In this document: positions 8,730 to 18,470 of the stretch, one piece after another
Position numbering within the stretch: the stretch's first letter is position 1
How the letters are laid out: each line of letters begins with the position of its first letter
Source: Candidatus Liberibacter africanus PTSAPSY
GTDB lineage: Bacteria; Pseudomonadota; Alphaproteobacteria; Rhizobiales; Rhizobiaceae
Length of the DNA: 64,000 nucleotides
Assembly (NCBI RefSeq): GCF_001021085.1
Contig: NZ_CP004021.1
Location: 766,001-830,000, forward strand
Reading direction: 5' to 3'
Program-made: the position numbers and the translations under genes
The notes under the pieces: model-generated
Databases searched by the model: none
What the model was told of the DNA's origin: nothing
Seen by the model: only the letters and a program-made list of their open reading frames with translations

Positions 8730-10535
8730 TTAATTTTTCTGTTGTTTTTTCCACATAGTGGCGTAAATACACCCTTGTGATATCAGGTCTTCATGGGAAC
8801 CATATTCTACTATCTTTCCTTTATCTAAGACAAGGATGTTGTCGGCATCAGTAATAGTAGACAACCTATGAGCGATCACCAAAGTAGTTCGATTTTTGGA
8901 TAGGATAGATAATGCTGTTTGAATATGCCTTTCTGTAATTACATCAAGAGATGAAGTGGCTTCGTCAAAAATCATGATGGGTGGATTTTTAAGAATGGCA
9001 CGTGCTATAGAGATACGCTGTTTTTCTCCTCCGGATAGTTTTAATCCGCGCTCTCCTACTATGGTATCGTATCCATTTGGTAATTTCATTATAAATGACT
9101 TGATTTGTGCAGTTTCGACTGCATTATCTAGATCTTGTTCGGATGCATCAGGGTTTCCATAGAGAATATTATAGCGTAAGGTATCATTAAACAAAATGGT
9201 ATCTTGAGGGATAATACCAATGGTTTGACGCAAAGATTCTTGTGTGACTGTTTTGATATCTTGTCCATCAATTTCAATGAAACCGTTTTGTATATCATAT
9301 AATCTATAAATAAGTTTTGAAATAGTTGATTTTCCAGCTCCAGATTTTCCAACCAATGCTGTTTTCTTGCCAGGGGCAACTTCAAAAGAGATTCCCTCAA
9401 AAATGCAGTTATCGTGATTATATGAGAAAAAGACGTTATTGAAAGTGATGTGAGCATCTTTTATTTTCAAATCTTTTGAATTTGGCGCATCTTGAATTTC
9501 TATTTTTTCGTTTAAGATATTAAAGAGTTCCTCTATTTCTATAAAACTCTGGCGAGAATCACGGTAGATTGTCCCGAGAATATTTAGAGGCATAGATAGC
9601 TGATTGAGTAAGGCGTTGATGAGAACAAAATCTCCAATGGTTTGTTCTCCTATATACACAGCATGGGAAGATATAAGCATTATTATAATCATCCCTATGC
9701 TAAAAATCACTCCTTGTCCGAAATTTAACCATCCCAAAGAGGTTGAAATAGATATTGCTGCATTTTTGTATCGTGATATACTTTTTTCTAATATCTGTAT
9801 TTCTCTTTTTGCAGAATTGAAATATTGGACTGTTTCAAAATTAATTAGAGAATCAAATACTTTAGCATGGCACTCATGTAGCAATTGATTCATTTTTTTA
9901 AAAAGACCCATACGCCAATTGCTGGCTATTATAGTAAACCAAACATAAGATAAAACTGTCATTGCTACGACACCAACATAAACACTACCATAGCTACGCC
10001 ATAGGAAAGCTATGGAAATAATAAATTCTAAAACTGTTGGTATAAAATGGATAACGATGATGCGAATAATTGTTTCGATAGATCTCGTACCATTACTTAT
10101 GACAGAAGATAATTTGCCAACTTTATAGTTAATGTGAAAACGTTGCGATAGTTTATAAACATGTGATATTACTTGATGATATAAGGTACATGTGGCTCCT
10201 TGACCTACTTCTGCAAATAAAAAATCACGTATCTGGTTTGAGATCAGACTTACAACACGCATTGTTCCATAGGAGATTATTAAGATAACTATTCCCACAG
10301 ATAGATAATGTGTGGTTTTACTAATTGTTGATTGTTCAAGTAAAGTGTCTGTAATCCACTTAAATAAGAAAGGAATGCCGAGTATAACCAGTTTAGACGC
10401 TAGAAGAAAAAGCATCGCTCCTATAATTCGCGCCTTCAGATCCCACCTATTTACAGGCCACATATATGGCCAAATTTTTTTCACAATTTTTAGTAAAGGA
10501 AAACGTGAAATGTCCATTTGAAAGATCTTCGTCAA
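8730..10535 (-). CDS. ABC exporter, fused permease/ATPase (Atm1/HMT1 type)
   Basis: A 601-aa half-transporter. The N-terminal membrane domain (about 30-325) has the six-helix exporter pattern; the nucleotide-binding domain has Walker A GKSGAGKST at 396-404, the LSGGEKQR signature near 500, the Walker B IMIFDEATSSLD, and the switch histidine in IAHRLSTI. The N-terminal IWPYMWP element and overall length match alphaproteobacterial Atm1-like exporters, which move glutathione-linked compounds for Fe/S protein maturation or metal detoxification; the substrate here is inferred. The start may be TTG 10535 or the ATG six codons in (10517); neither has a clear ribosome binding site. Confidence 0.85.
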   Translation of the reverse strand: MTKIFQMDISRFPLLKIVKKIWPYMWPVNRWDLKARIIGAMLFLLASKLVILGIPFLFKWITDTLLEQSTISKTTHYLSVGIVILIISYGTMRVVSLISNQIRDFLFAEVGQGATCTLYHQVISHVYKLSQRFHINYKVGKLSSVISNGTRSIETIIRIIVIHFIPTVLEFIISIAFLWRSYGSVYVGVVAMTVLSYVWFTIIASNWRMGLFKKMNQLLHECHAKVFDSLINFETVQYFNSAKREIQILEKSISRYKNAAISISTSLGWLNFGQGVIFSIGMIIIMLISSHAVYIGEQTIGDFVLINALLNQLSMPLNILGTIYRDSRQSFIEIEELFNILNEKIEIQDAPNSKDLKIKDAHITFNNVFFSYNHDNCIFEGISFEVAPGKKTALVGKSGAGKSTISKLIYRLYDIQNGFIEIDGQDIKTVTQESLRQTIGIIPQDTILFNDTLRYNILYGNPDASEQDLDNAVETAQIKSFIMKLPNGYDTIVGERGLKLSGGEKQRISIARAILKNPPIMIFDEATSSLDVITERHIQTALSILSKNRTTLVIAHRLSTITDADNILVLDKGKIVEYGSHEDLISQGCIYATMWKKQQKN

Positions 10536-10720
10536 TATGTCAGTACAGATAGATCTGTACCTTACTTATTAATAGTAATCAAGGGTACGATGAGTTTTTA
10601 CCTCAGGGAGAGATCTAGTTTCTTAATTAATATAAAGAAAGTAATTAGTTTTACTAGATTATTTACAAATAGAGATTGCATCACATAAATATACTGAGAA
10701 TATTTGAATAAAAGAACATG

Positions 10721-10753
10721 AATATGCCGAAAAAATGAATTTTTCGGCATATT
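10721..10753 (-). terminator. Probable rho-independent terminator of the rarD-like gene
   Basis: A perfect inverted repeat with 14-base arms (10721-10734 and 10740-10753) and a 5-base loop lies 7 bases beyond the stop of the minus-strand permease gene. The loop-proximal part of the stem is A/T pairs. The region after the stem on the minus strand is only moderately T-rich. Confidence 0.65.
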
Positions 10754-10759
10754 ATCGAC

Positions 10760-11638
10760 TTAATTGTTTGTTTTTCTACTATTTTTCCCATCTAAAAGGG
10801 TTGGGGACAAATAGATGATTATAGCTACAACAACTATAGAAAAGACAATGACACGTACTGTATCAATAGGTTGCTTCAATATGAAAGTGCCAATCAGAGC
10901 CATCAAAAGTGGTGCAATGTACTCCATGATTCCCAAAGTTGCCAGTTTAGTTCTTTGAATACCATATGCAAATATACAGAAAATGAGGGAATTAATTAAT
11001 CCGTATCCCATTAAAAGTAAGGTGTCTGATGTTGTTTTGAGAAAGAAATGTTCTCCACCTGAAAATGCTACCCATAAAACATACAAGGATGCGGGAATAG
11101 CTAGAATACACATTTCCACAAAGAATCCCTCGCTAGAATTAACTGGAATCGTTTTACGTGCAAAGCAATAAGCGCTCCAAGTTACAGCTATAGACAAAGA
11201 CAAAAGTGGTATTCCACTATGAAAAGTCATGATCAACAAGGATAAAATAATGAGTAATGCGGCAATAATTTGCAGAAAATTCAAACGTTCTTTCAAAAAA
11301 ACTGCTCCTAAAAATACGGAAATAACAGGAGTAACGAAAAAACTGAAAGACGTTAAAAATACTTCTCCTGATAAGAGTGCATAAACGAAAAAACCCCAAT
11401 GAGTGGCAAGGCAGGCTGTGCTGAATATAAGCATGGCAAGCAATTTTGGATTTGTGAGAGTAGATTTTAATGCAGAGGATCCACCAGAAAAACAATAAAA
11501 TGCACAAAAAGCTCCAGGCAAGGACCATAAGACGCGATGAGAGATCACCTCAGCTACACCGATGTGTTCTAAGAATTGTGTATATAAAGGAACTATTCCC
11601 CAGCTTATGTATGCACAAAGCGCGTATAGAGTTCCCAT
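10760..11638 (-). CDS. rarD: RarD-like EamA family transporter
   Basis: A 292-aa inner-membrane protein of the drug/metabolite transporter superfamily, with about ten hydrophobic helices in two EamA repeats. The N-terminal segment AYISWGIVPLYTQFL and the following HRVLWSLP are characteristic of the RarD branch. RarD was named for a chloramphenicol phenotype, but its physiological substrate is unknown. The start is ATG 11638. It is transcribed alone, with a hairpin terminator immediately after its stop. Confidence 0.85.
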   Translation of the reverse strand: MGTLYALCAYISWGIVPLYTQFLEHIGVAEVISHRVLWSLPGAFCAFYCFSGGSSALKSTLTNPKLLAMLIFSTACLATHWGFFVYALLSGEVFLTSFSFFVTPVISVFLGAVFLKERLNFLQIIAALLIILSLLIMTFHSGIPLLSLSIAVTWSAYCFARKTIPVNSSEGFFVEMCILAIPASLYVLWVAFSGGEHFFLKTTSDTLLLMGYGLINSLIFCIFAYGIQRTKLATLGIMEYIAPLLMALIGTFILKQPIDTVRVIVFSIVVVAIIIYLSPTLLDGKNSRKTNN

Positions 11639-11836
11639 TATTGTTGGCTGAAAATTGTTTTTTTGTTTCGAACTTTTGGGATATTCTTTCTTATTTTTTT
11701 CTTTACCATAGTTTTCCCCCTATCATCTCATCATAGTAGTAACACTACTATTCCATGATATAATAGGTTGTAAAGAGATTAACTATAACTATACGATTAT
11801 GATATACAAGTTCTTCGCAATTTATTTGTTGTAAAT

Positions 11837-13222
11837 TTAATATTTTTGTTTCCATCGAGTCATGCGTTTTCCAGTTTTAGGATCTTTATAGTCTTCTAAA
11901 ATAAACCCCTTATTTTCTAGTTGTTCCCTGATATGATCTGCTGAAGAAAAATTTTTCAGCTTTAGAAGAGTGAGACGTTCTTCTACTAACTTTTCAATGG
12001 CTGTTGAGACATTTTTATTAAGAGGTTCTTCGAAAACTTCGATTCCTAGAATATGAGCGCTAGCGTTAAATACAGGAAGTAAATGAGGATTTTTTGTACT
12101 TTTACGGGCTAATTTATGAAGTGCTTGTATTGCTGATACAGTATTAAGATCATTACATAAAGCAGAAATAACATCAGGATCAACTGTACCTTTAGGTGTC
12201 GTAGTTTTAGGCCACTTAGATAATAGTGTTTCAGCTTCTATTAAGCGTTGAACAGTAAAATCAATTGGTTCTCGATAATGAGTCATGAGCATAGCAAGGC
12301 GTATGACTGAAGAGGGCCAAGTTCGTCCTCCGAATTTTTTCGTTTCAAGGAGTTCATTGATTGTAATAAAATTTCCATTTGATTTGGACATTTTATGGCC
12401 CTCTAAATTGAGGAAACCATTATGAATCCAGAAATTAGATGTTTTTTCTATGCGATAAGCACAACAAGATTGCGCTATTTCATTTTCGTGATGTGGAAAA
12501 ATTAAGTCAAGTCCTCCTCCGTGGATATCAAATACTTTTCCAAGATAATGAGAAGACATAGCTGAACATTCGATATGCCATCCAGGTCTACCTCTATTCC
12601 AAGGGGATTCCCATCCTGGTTCTGAAGGAGTAGATTTTTTCCAAAGAACAAAATCAGAAGGATGTTTCTTATGAGATTTTTTTGGAACACGTGTTCCTAT
12701 TTTTTGATCATCTATTATACGTCTAGAAAATGATCCGTAATCTGGGATAGAATTTGTGTCAAATAGAATTTCATTATTCGCTTGGTAAGCGTGTCCATGT
12801 GATATTATTTCTTGAATTAAGCATATCATTTGAGGAATATGGTCGGTAGCACGTGGTTGATGTGTCGGGGGAAGGCATGCCAGACGAGTTGTATCTTTTA
12901 TGAATTGTTTTGTATTTTTTTCCGTGATGATATGTATGGCATCATCGATCGATATAGATGGATATTCCTGACGCGCACGTTCAATTATTTTATCGTCGAT
13001 ATCAGTGATATTGCGGACATAAGTTATGTTTTTTTCTCCATAACAATGCCGTAACAGGCGATATAATACGTCAAAGACGATTGTGGGTCTAGCGTTGCCA
13101 ATATGGGCAAAGTCATAGACGGTTGGACCACAAACATACATCCTAATATTCGAAGGATTGATAGCTTGGAATTGCATTATTTTGCGTTCCAGAGTATTAT
13201 AAATCATTATTCTTTGATGCAT
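11837..13222 (-). CDS. cysS: Cysteine-tRNA ligase
   Basis: CysRS charges tRNA-Cys. Class I synthetase motifs are present: the HIGH box as HIGN in FAHIGNARP (about 40-47), the KMSKS box in KMSKSNGN, and zinc ligands in MYVCGPTVYDF, HIECS and the GGGLDLIFPHHENE block. I prefer ATG 13222 (461 aa), because AAGG stands 8 bases upstream and the family normally begins just before the IYNTL element; an in-frame ATG at 13258 would add 12 residues but has no ribosome binding site. It is followed downstream by the rarD-like gene on the same strand after about 200 bases. Confidence 0.94.
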   Translation of the reverse strand: MHQRIMIYNTLERKIMQFQAINPSNIRMYVCGPTVYDFAHIGNARPTIVFDVLYRLLRHCYGEKNITYVRNITDIDDKIIERARQEYPSISIDDAIHIITEKNTKQFIKDTTRLACLPPTHQPRATDHIPQMICLIQEIISHGHAYQANNEILFDTNSIPDYGSFSRRIIDDQKIGTRVPKKSHKKHPSDFVLWKKSTPSEPGWESPWNRGRPGWHIECSAMSSHYLGKVFDIHGGGLDLIFPHHENEIAQSCCAYRIEKTSNFWIHNGFLNLEGHKMSKSNGNFITINELLETKKFGGRTWPSSVIRLAMLMTHYREPIDFTVQRLIEAETLLSKWPKTTTPKGTVDPDVISALCNDLNTVSAIQALHKLARKSTKNPHLLPVFNASAHILGIEVFEEPLNKNVSTAIEKLVEERLTLLKLKNFSSADHIREQLENKGFILEDYKDPKTGKRMTRWKQKY

Positions 13223-13484
13223 CAGAAAAGCCTTGTAGATGAGTTGACGTTGCCACATGTTATTCTATTTGGAACGTGAACTGTTTTTTCGCAACTTTAG
13301 TTTATATATGGTTAGGGGAATTGTTTAAAAGGATTCAGTGGTTTTTCTCTGCGAAATGTAATATATTTTTTTTTGAAAGTATTTAAGTTTTTTCTGTAAT
13401 TTTTGCAACATTAGAGATTATATGTGTATATGAATCAGTTATAAATATTAGAATGTTTTTTTAGAGTTTGCACGCGGGTTTATT

Positions 13485-14063
13485 ATGAGAAGAAAATTGT
13501 TACAGGGGTTAAGACGTTCTCTATTGATTCGTGAAGGATCTGTAGCCATTGAATTTGCAATATTGTCTTTCCCGTATTTTATGATTGTATTTTCTATATT
13601 GGAGATGTTTATCTCTTTTACTGCTGGACAACTTTTTGAAAGTGCAGCATATGACATAGCACGTAAAATTCGTATAGGGGAATTAAATAAGAAAAAAGTT
13701 TCATCCCTCGTGGATTTTAGGCGGATTTTTTGTCAGGAAATAGGAGTGCTATTTCGTTGTTCAGAGGGAGAAATACGAACTCCATATGATTTTTATGTAG
13801 ATGTTCATAAAATTAATTCATTACAATTTTTGATCAATAAAATACCTCGTAAGAATGGTAATGATTACAGTTCTGAAATAGATGATAGAGGTTTTGATTT
13901 TGACCCTGGTGGTCCTAAAACTTATAATGTATTGAGAGCATATTACCATTGGCCATTATTTACAGATTTTCTACATCGGTATATTACTGCAGTAAAGCAT
14001 CCAGGAAAAGGTACTGATTTTCTAATTACGTCGATTGTGGTATTTAAAAATGAACCTTTTTAG
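13485..14063 (+). CDS. TadE-like pseudopilin/pilus assembly protein
   Basis: A 192-aa protein with a basic N-terminal stretch (RRKLLQGLRRSLLIREG), then GSVAIEFAILSFPYFMIVFSI: the G-x-AIEFA pattern followed by a hydrophobic helix is the TadE/TadG signature. The rest is a predicted periplasmic domain without known motif. TadE-type proteins are processed by the prepilin peptidase and belong to Flp/Tad pilus machinery, but no other tad gene is in the window. The start is ATG 13485. A second TadE-like gene follows after 108 bases. Pairs next to cysS occur in other Rhizobiales. Confidence 0.8.
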   Translation: MRRKLLQGLRRSLLIREGSVAIEFAILSFPYFMIVFSILEMFISFTAGQLFESAAYDIARKIRIGELNKKKVSSLVDFRRIFCQEIGVLFRCSEGEIRTPYDFYVDVHKINSLQFLINKIPRKNGNDYSSEIDDRGFDFDPGGPKTYNVLRAYYHWPLFTDFLHRYITAVKHPGKGTDFLITSIVVFKNEPF

Positions 14064-14171
14064 TAGGTGTTAATTTTATGTTTTTGGTAGGTTCTATAAA
14101 GATTGATTTTTTAGTTGTCGCATCTATGCCACTTATAAAAAGTGATCGCTGTTTAATACAAAGGATATGAC

Positions 14172-14729
14172 ATGAGACGCATTGAAAACTATATTCTACG
14201 GTTTTTATCCAGAAAGAATGGTGTTGCCGCAATAGAAATGGCATTTATTTTCCCTGTGTTATTGTTGATATACTTTTCTGTATTTGAGATCACTATGCTT
14301 TATTCTTTGTCGAAACGTTTAACTCGCGTTGCAAGTAACATCGGAGATATGATCGCGCAAGAGTCTTCAATTGATAAAAGTTATTTAGAAGATTTTGAAA
14401 AATTGTTAACTTCTACTATGTATCCGTATATATTTAATGATTGTTCTATTATGATAACCGGTTATTGGGTTGATAGTGATAAAAAGGTTACGAAAAAGTG
14501 GAGTTGGTCTTCTCCCAATATAGGTATTACAGTTAAAGAGGATGTTCCAAATTCTATAAAGGACTATTCTTCATTTGTCGTACGTACTGAAGTTACTATG
14601 AAATATCAGACATTTTTAATGTCACGAATTTTTCCAAACTCCTTAAATGGAATTATTCCTCTAGACAAGGTTTTTTATTATCGTCAGCGTTTAGGTGGTG
14701 AGGTAATTTGTAGAGACTGCCAGACCTGA
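14172..14729 (+). CDS. TadE-like pseudopilin/pilus assembly protein (second of pair)
   Basis: A 185-aa protein with the same plan as its upstream neighbour: a basic start, then NGVAAIEMAFIFPVLLLIYFS-type TadE helix (about 17-40). The periplasmic part contains cysteines near the middle and a CRDC motif close to the C-terminus that could form a disulfide. The start is ATG 14172, preceded by AAGGAT. It probably forms a two-gene unit with the gene at 13485. Function is by family only; the two proteins are not close copies of each other. Confidence 0.78.
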   Translation: MRRIENYILRFLSRKNGVAAIEMAFIFPVLLLIYFSVFEITMLYSLSKRLTRVASNIGDMIAQESSIDKSYLEDFEKLLTSTMYPYIFNDCSIMITGYWVDSDKKVTKKWSWSSPNIGITVKEDVPNSIKDYSSFVVRTEVTMKYQTFLMSRIFPNSLNGIIPLDKVFYYRQRLGGEVICRDCQT

Positions 14730-14873
14730 AATCTTGGGGGAAGAATAATCGAATATCATCTCAAAAAATAATATACATTTCACTGTCTAAACATCACTCT
14801 TTCTTGGATAAATATTTTATTTCTCTGGATATTTATGTTTATGATCATTGAAACATGTATTTTTTCAAATTAT

Positions 14874-15488
14874 TTATCCTATTCCAATGATATGATGATT
14901 ATTGAATGTATATTTTTCTCCTGTAATCATAGATTTAATCGCTAGAGGGTATAGGATGTGTTCAACAGATAAAACTTTTTGAGATAGGCTTTCTTCGGTA
15001 TCGTTTGAGGATACAGGCACGGCTGCTTGAGCAATAATTGGTCCTTCATCCATATTTTGAGTAACCATGTGTACTGTGCATCCAGTTATTTTGATGCCAG
15101 ATTGCAAGATACGACGGTGCGTATGTAGTCCTGGAAAGAGCGGGAGTAAAGATGGATGAATATTAATAATTTTATCTTTATAGGATTCTACAAAATTTTT
15201 ACTTAGAAGGCGCATATATCCAGCAAGGCATATGAAATCTGGCTGTATAGAAGAAAGATGCGTGAGAATTTTTTTTTCATGTTCTTGTCGAGAAATACAA
15301 TCTTTATAAGGAATAGAATAAGTTTGTATCTTCTCTTGTCGTGCTTTTACAAGCCCTTGTGCATGAGGATTATCAGAAAAAACGCCTATAATTTTAGCAG
15401 GATAATCATTTTTTTTTGTTTCTTGAATAAGAGAGAGCATATTTGTGCCTTCTCCGGATATAAATATCACAATGTTTTTACGAATCAT
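14874..15488 (-). CDS. purN: Phosphoribosylglycinamide formyltransferase (GART)
   Basis: PurN transfers a formyl group from 10-formyl-THF to GAR, step 3 of purine synthesis. The 204-aa protein shows the catalytic residues N109 and H111 in [12 protein letters not shown] and D147 in NMDEGP. The N-terminal phosphate loop reads SGEGTN instead of the common GxGSN. The start codon overlaps the purM stop (ATGA, 15485-15488), a classic translational coupling. Confidence 0.95.
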   Translation of the reverse strand: MIRKNIVIFISGEGTNMLSLIQETKKNDYPAKIIGVFSDNPHAQGLVKARQEKIQTYSIPYKDCISRQEHEKKILTHLSSIQPDFICLAGYMRLLSKNFVESYKDKIINIHPSLLPLFPGLHTHRRILQSGIKITGCTVHMVTQNMDEGPIIAQAAVPVSSNDTEESLSQKVLSVEHILYPLAIKSMITGEKYTFNNHHIIGIG

Positions 15489-16558
15489 AGCATTAGTGAT
15501 CCTTGATAGATAATAGGGTTTTTTGTTTTATTGCGTGGTATCACTTCTCCACAATGGATTACTTTTTCATTTTTCTCTTCAAAATTTTTTATAATAAGAT
15601 CTTTGTTTTCTGGATTGGTAATAATAACCATTCCGATTCCACAATTAAAAGTACGCAGTATTTCATTAGAATCCACATGTGCTTTTTTAGATAACCACGA
15701 GATAATTTTAGGAATTTCAATAGAATTTAAGTCAATTATAGCCGTTAGATGAGATGGAATGGCTCTTGGAATATTTTCTGTTAATCCTCCGCCAGTAATA
15801 TGTGCTAATGCTTTGATTTTTTTTGTTTTTTTGATGATTTCGAGTAGTGGATTGACATAAATACGTGTTGGTGTCAAAAGGGTTTCCCCTAAGGTTTGTT
15901 CTAAAGAAATAGGGGAGGGATCGTTCCACGATAATTGGGATAATGAAATAATTTTTCGTACTAACGAAAAACCATTTGAATGTAATCCCGAAGAAGGTAG
16001 TCCTAAGATGATATCTCCTTCGCAGACGTTTTCAGGGGAAAGTAGATCTTGTCTTTCTGCTGCTCCTACAGCAAATCCAGCAAGATCATAATCTCTTCCA
16101 TGATATAATCCGGGCATTTCCGCGGTTTCTCCGCCAATTAAGGAACATCCAGCTTGCTGACATCCTGTTGCAATCCCTTTTATGATATCGGTTGCTTGAT
16201 CGGGATTTAATTTGCTGCTTGCTAAGTAATCAAGGAAAAACAACGGTTCAGCTCCATGTGTTAAGATATCATTGACACACATTGCTACCAGATCTATGCC
16301 GATGGTATCGTTTTTACCCATTTCTGCTGCAATTTTAATTTTGGTTCCGACTCCATCGCTGGAAGACACTAAGATTGGATCTATAAAACCTGCTTTTTTA
16401 AGATCAAACAGACCTCCAAAACCACCAATTTCTCCAATAGTTCCTGTACGTTTTGTGGATTTTAAGGTTGATTTAATTTGCGCAACAGTACGGTTACCTG
16501 CCTCTATATCGACGCCGGATTGTTTGTATGTAAGTGCACCCTTTTCTTCATGATTCAA
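15485..16558 (-). CDS. purM: Phosphoribosylformylglycinamidine cyclo-ligase (AIR synthetase)
   Basis: PurM closes the imidazole ring (FGAM to AIR, ATP-dependent), step 5 of purine synthesis. At 357 aa it matches family length. Family blocks are clear: [12 protein letters not shown] at the N-terminus, the [10 protein letters not shown] phosphate/metal segment, [20 protein letters not shown] and the [13 protein letters not shown] segment near 255-268. The start is ATG 16558. It is first of the purM-purN operon and is divergent to hdaA, the order seen across Rhizobiales. Confidence 0.96.
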   Translation of the reverse strand: MNHEEKGALTYKQSGVDIEAGNRTVAQIKSTLKSTKRTGTIGEIGGFGGLFDLKKAGFIDPILVSSSDGVGTKIKIAAEMGKNDTIGIDLVAMCVNDILTHGAEPLFFLDYLASSKLNPDQATDIIKGIATGCQQAGCSLIGGETAEMPGLYHGRDYDLAGFAVGAAERQDLLSPENVCEGDIILGLPSSGLHSNGFSLVRKIISLSQLSWNDPSPISLEQTLGETLLTPTRIYVNPLLEIIKKTKKIKALAHITGGGLTENIPRAIPSHLTAIIDLNSIEIPKIISWLSKKAHVDSNEILRTFNCGIGMVIITNPENKDLIIKNFEEKNEKVIHCGEVIPRNKTKNPIIYQGSLML

Positions 16559-16773
16559 ATTTATTCTCCTACATCTTAAAGATTCTTATTTTTTATTTAG
16601 AGCTTATGAGGAAAAATTGTATGGTATGTTTTGTTAATATGCTATGCTACAATGATTTTGTTTTTCTCACTATTGTACCCGGAACATGATTATTATATTG
16701 GCCATTGCTCTTGTACAATATCTGAGAGGATCTTTTTTCAAATAATTAGTATTTTTATGGGGAATTATAGATC

Positions 16774-17517
16774 ATGAATTCCACGATGGATGACTATAGT
16801 TTTTGTATTTCTAATCAAGGAAAAGATGATCAGTGCAAGGATAAGAAGGAAGAGCAGCTTTTTTTGTCTTTTCCTAGGTATTGTGGAATGAGCCGCGATG
16901 ATCTTTTGACACATAACTCTATTGATCCAGCGATACGTCTCATAGATTCTTGGCCGTTTTGGCCATCTCCTGTTGTAATTCTTGTTGGCCCTAGTGGTTC
17001 CGGAAAATCTTTTCTGGCTAGTGTGTGGTCTGCTAAAAGCAAATCTACAAGGCTTGATAATATTTCTAAAAGCTTGGATTCTATTTTAATAGACACGCCA
17101 AAACCAGTTCTCTTAGAGGATGTTGATCGCTTAGATTTTAGTGATACCAAATTATTTCATATTATTAACAATGTATATCAATATGATTCAAGCTTGCTAA
17201 TGACAGCTCGGACTCTTCCTGTTTCATGGGAAGTACGCTTGCCGGATTTATGTTCTCGTTTGCAAGCTGCAACAGTAGTCAAGATTAGTGTGCCGGATGA
17301 TGATTTTTTAGAAAAAGTAATAGTTAAAATGTTTGCAGATCGACAGATTTTTATTGATAAAAGACTTGCTACTTACATTGTGCAACGCATGGAAAGATCT
17401 TTGGTTTTTGCAGAAAAAATCGTCGATAGAATGGATGACTTAGCATTATCTCGTGGCGCTGGTATAACGCGTTCCCTGGCTGCTGAAGTGCTAAAAGAAG
17501 TACAACAATGTGATTAA
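16774..17517 (+). CDS. hdaA: HdaA, DnaA-related regulatory ATPase
   Basis: A 247-aa AAA+ protein related to DnaA domain III. HdaA works with the beta clamp to promote hydrolysis of ATP bound to DnaA, limiting re-initiation. Visible features are a QLFLSFPRY segment near residue 28 that fits the clamp-binding region, Walker A GPSGSGKS at 72-79, a Walker B-like PVLLEDVDRL, and a sensor region with MTARTLP. There is no DnaA-box-binding domain IV, which separates it from DnaA. The start is ATG 16774. In many relatives ppk follows; here the next element is the intron-bearing tRNA. Confidence 0.88.
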   Translation: MNSTMDDYSFCISNQGKDDQCKDKKEEQLFLSFPRYCGMSRDDLLTHNSIDPAIRLIDSWPFWPSPVVILVGPSGSGKSFLASVWSAKSKSTRLDNISKSLDSILIDTPKPVLLEDVDRLDFSDTKLFHIINNVYQYDSSLLMTARTLPVSWEVRLPDLCSRLQAATVVKISVPDDDFLEKVIVKMFADRQIFIDKRLATYIVQRMERSLVFAEKIVDRMDDLALSRGAGITRSLAAEVLKEVQQCD

Positions 17518-17698
17518 TACAATAATTACTGGTAATTTGCCTTAAATTATCAATGACTACTTTATTCTTCATGATATCGCCCATTAATTTGTATAATCAA
17601 ATGATTCGATACCTTTTAAACAAGGTAATAATTATTGATAATCTACGTCATAAAAAATCCGAACAATGATCTACATTATTCGGAAATTCTAATAAACC

Positions 17699-18007
17699 TG
17701 GTGCGGATGGCGGGACTCGAACCCGCACTCTCATATAAAGAAGCAGATTTTCTTACCACTGCAATTTTCATTGCCACTGCTTTTTATTCGCAGTGTTTGT
17801 GGTCTGGACTGTCCCTTCACCATAACATTATAAATGTTTTAGGTGCTGCCCGTCCAGTCTCTACACCTTCCTTTTAAAAAAAAAGGTTTGGCTCGGGATT
17901 GGCTTGCTAAGAGCTTTCCCCGAATTTGAGCAGTTCTACTCCACAGATTTCTCTATGGGCACTCAATAAATTAAGTCTGCTGCGTCTACCGATTCCGCCA
18001 CATCCAC
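17699..18007 (-). tRNA. tRNA-Leu(UAA), interrupted by a group I intron
   Basis: Read on the minus strand, the 5' exon (18007 to 17973, 35 nt) has a 7-base acceptor strand, D arm with GGUAGA, and ends at U34 of the anticodon. The 3' exon (17751 to 17699, 53 nt) starts with the two A's of the anticodon, closes the anticodon stem (GCAGA/UCUGC), has a long class II variable arm, a T arm with GGGUUCGAGUCCC, and an encoded CCA. Splicing gives an 88-nt tRNA with a 7-base loop CUUAAAA and complementary acceptor strands (GUGGAUG/CAUCCGC). The 221 bases between the exons are a separate feature. Confidence 0.95.
17752..17972 (-). ncRNA. Group I self-splicing intron in tRNA-Leu(UAA)
   Basis: A 221-nt insertion between U34 and A35 of the anticodon. 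The hallmarks of a group I intron are visible: the exon ends in U and the intron ends in G (complement of 17752); GAGU near the intron 5' end can pair with the exon end to form P1 with a U-G wobble at the splice site; P element at 17913-17925 and Q element AATCCCGAGCC (17890-17900) form P4; R element with GAGACTGGACGG (within 17849-17864) and S element AAGGGACAGTCC (17806-17817) form P7. Sequence and position resemble the IC3 introns of cyanobacterial tRNA-Leu. It contains no endonuclease gene, so it is probably splicing-competent but not mobile on its own. Confidence 0.92.
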
Positions 18008-18197
18008 AATATTAACCCGTCTTATACACGGTTTTACAAATAGAAGCTATATCTGAAATCATAATATTTTTCATTGTATACGATTTTTTAAAATAGTGGA
18101 GTAATTTTTTCATTCACAGTCTTTTAGAGATACTGTAAATAGCTTTAGAAATCACGGGTTAAGAAATGAGTTCCGCACTGTCGCTAATTTAACAGCG

Positions 18198-18365
18198 ATG
18201 GATTATCCCTTTCTATCGCAAGGCAGTCCTTACTCTGATCCATATGTATCTTCTCCTGACAGTGTAGCTCAAACCTTATGGAAAGGTACAAAGATGCGAC
18301 ATAAGCGTGGGGAGCATACAACTCTTTTAGATGTCAGTCCTGAATTTGACACATATATTTTATAG
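18198..18365 (+). CDS. Small unidentified open frame, possibly the 3' end of a lost gene
   Basis: A 55-aa frame from ATG 18198 to TAG 18363-18365. The same frame is open upstream to about 18103 without any start codon, which suggests the tail of a truncated gene rather than a complete small gene. The translation is mixed and non-repetitive (begins MDYPFLSQGSPYSDPY, later WKGTKMRHKRGEH), unlike the low-complexity frames of true spacers here. No ribosome binding site is evident. I recognise no family. It lies directly upstream of the intron-bearing tRNA gene's 5' end. Confidence 0.35.
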   Translation: MDYPFLSQGSPYSDPYVSSPDSVAQTLWKGTKMRHKRGEHTTLLDVSPEFDTYIL

Positions 18366-18470
18366 TTTATTAAATTTATAATTTAAACTATTGATTGTTT
18401 TTTATATTACAGGATATAGTTAAATTGCTTTTAACTTAAAGGTTGATTCGGCAATTTGGAGGGGAATAAA

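Noticed and set aside
13448..13657. A minus-strand open frame opposite the first TadE-like gene
   Set aside because: It is the shadow of the plus-strand coding frame, which has the clear TadE motif.
17701..17760. An isolated 3' half of a tRNA, read at first as a truncated tRNA or attachment-site remnant
   Set aside because: The matching 5' half lies at 17973-18007 and the two join into a complete tRNA-Leu(UAA) once the group I intron is removed.
17635..17877. An 80-codon open frame on the plus strand across the tRNA 3' exon and intron
   Set aside because: It runs antisense through a structured RNA gene; the translation has no family resemblance.
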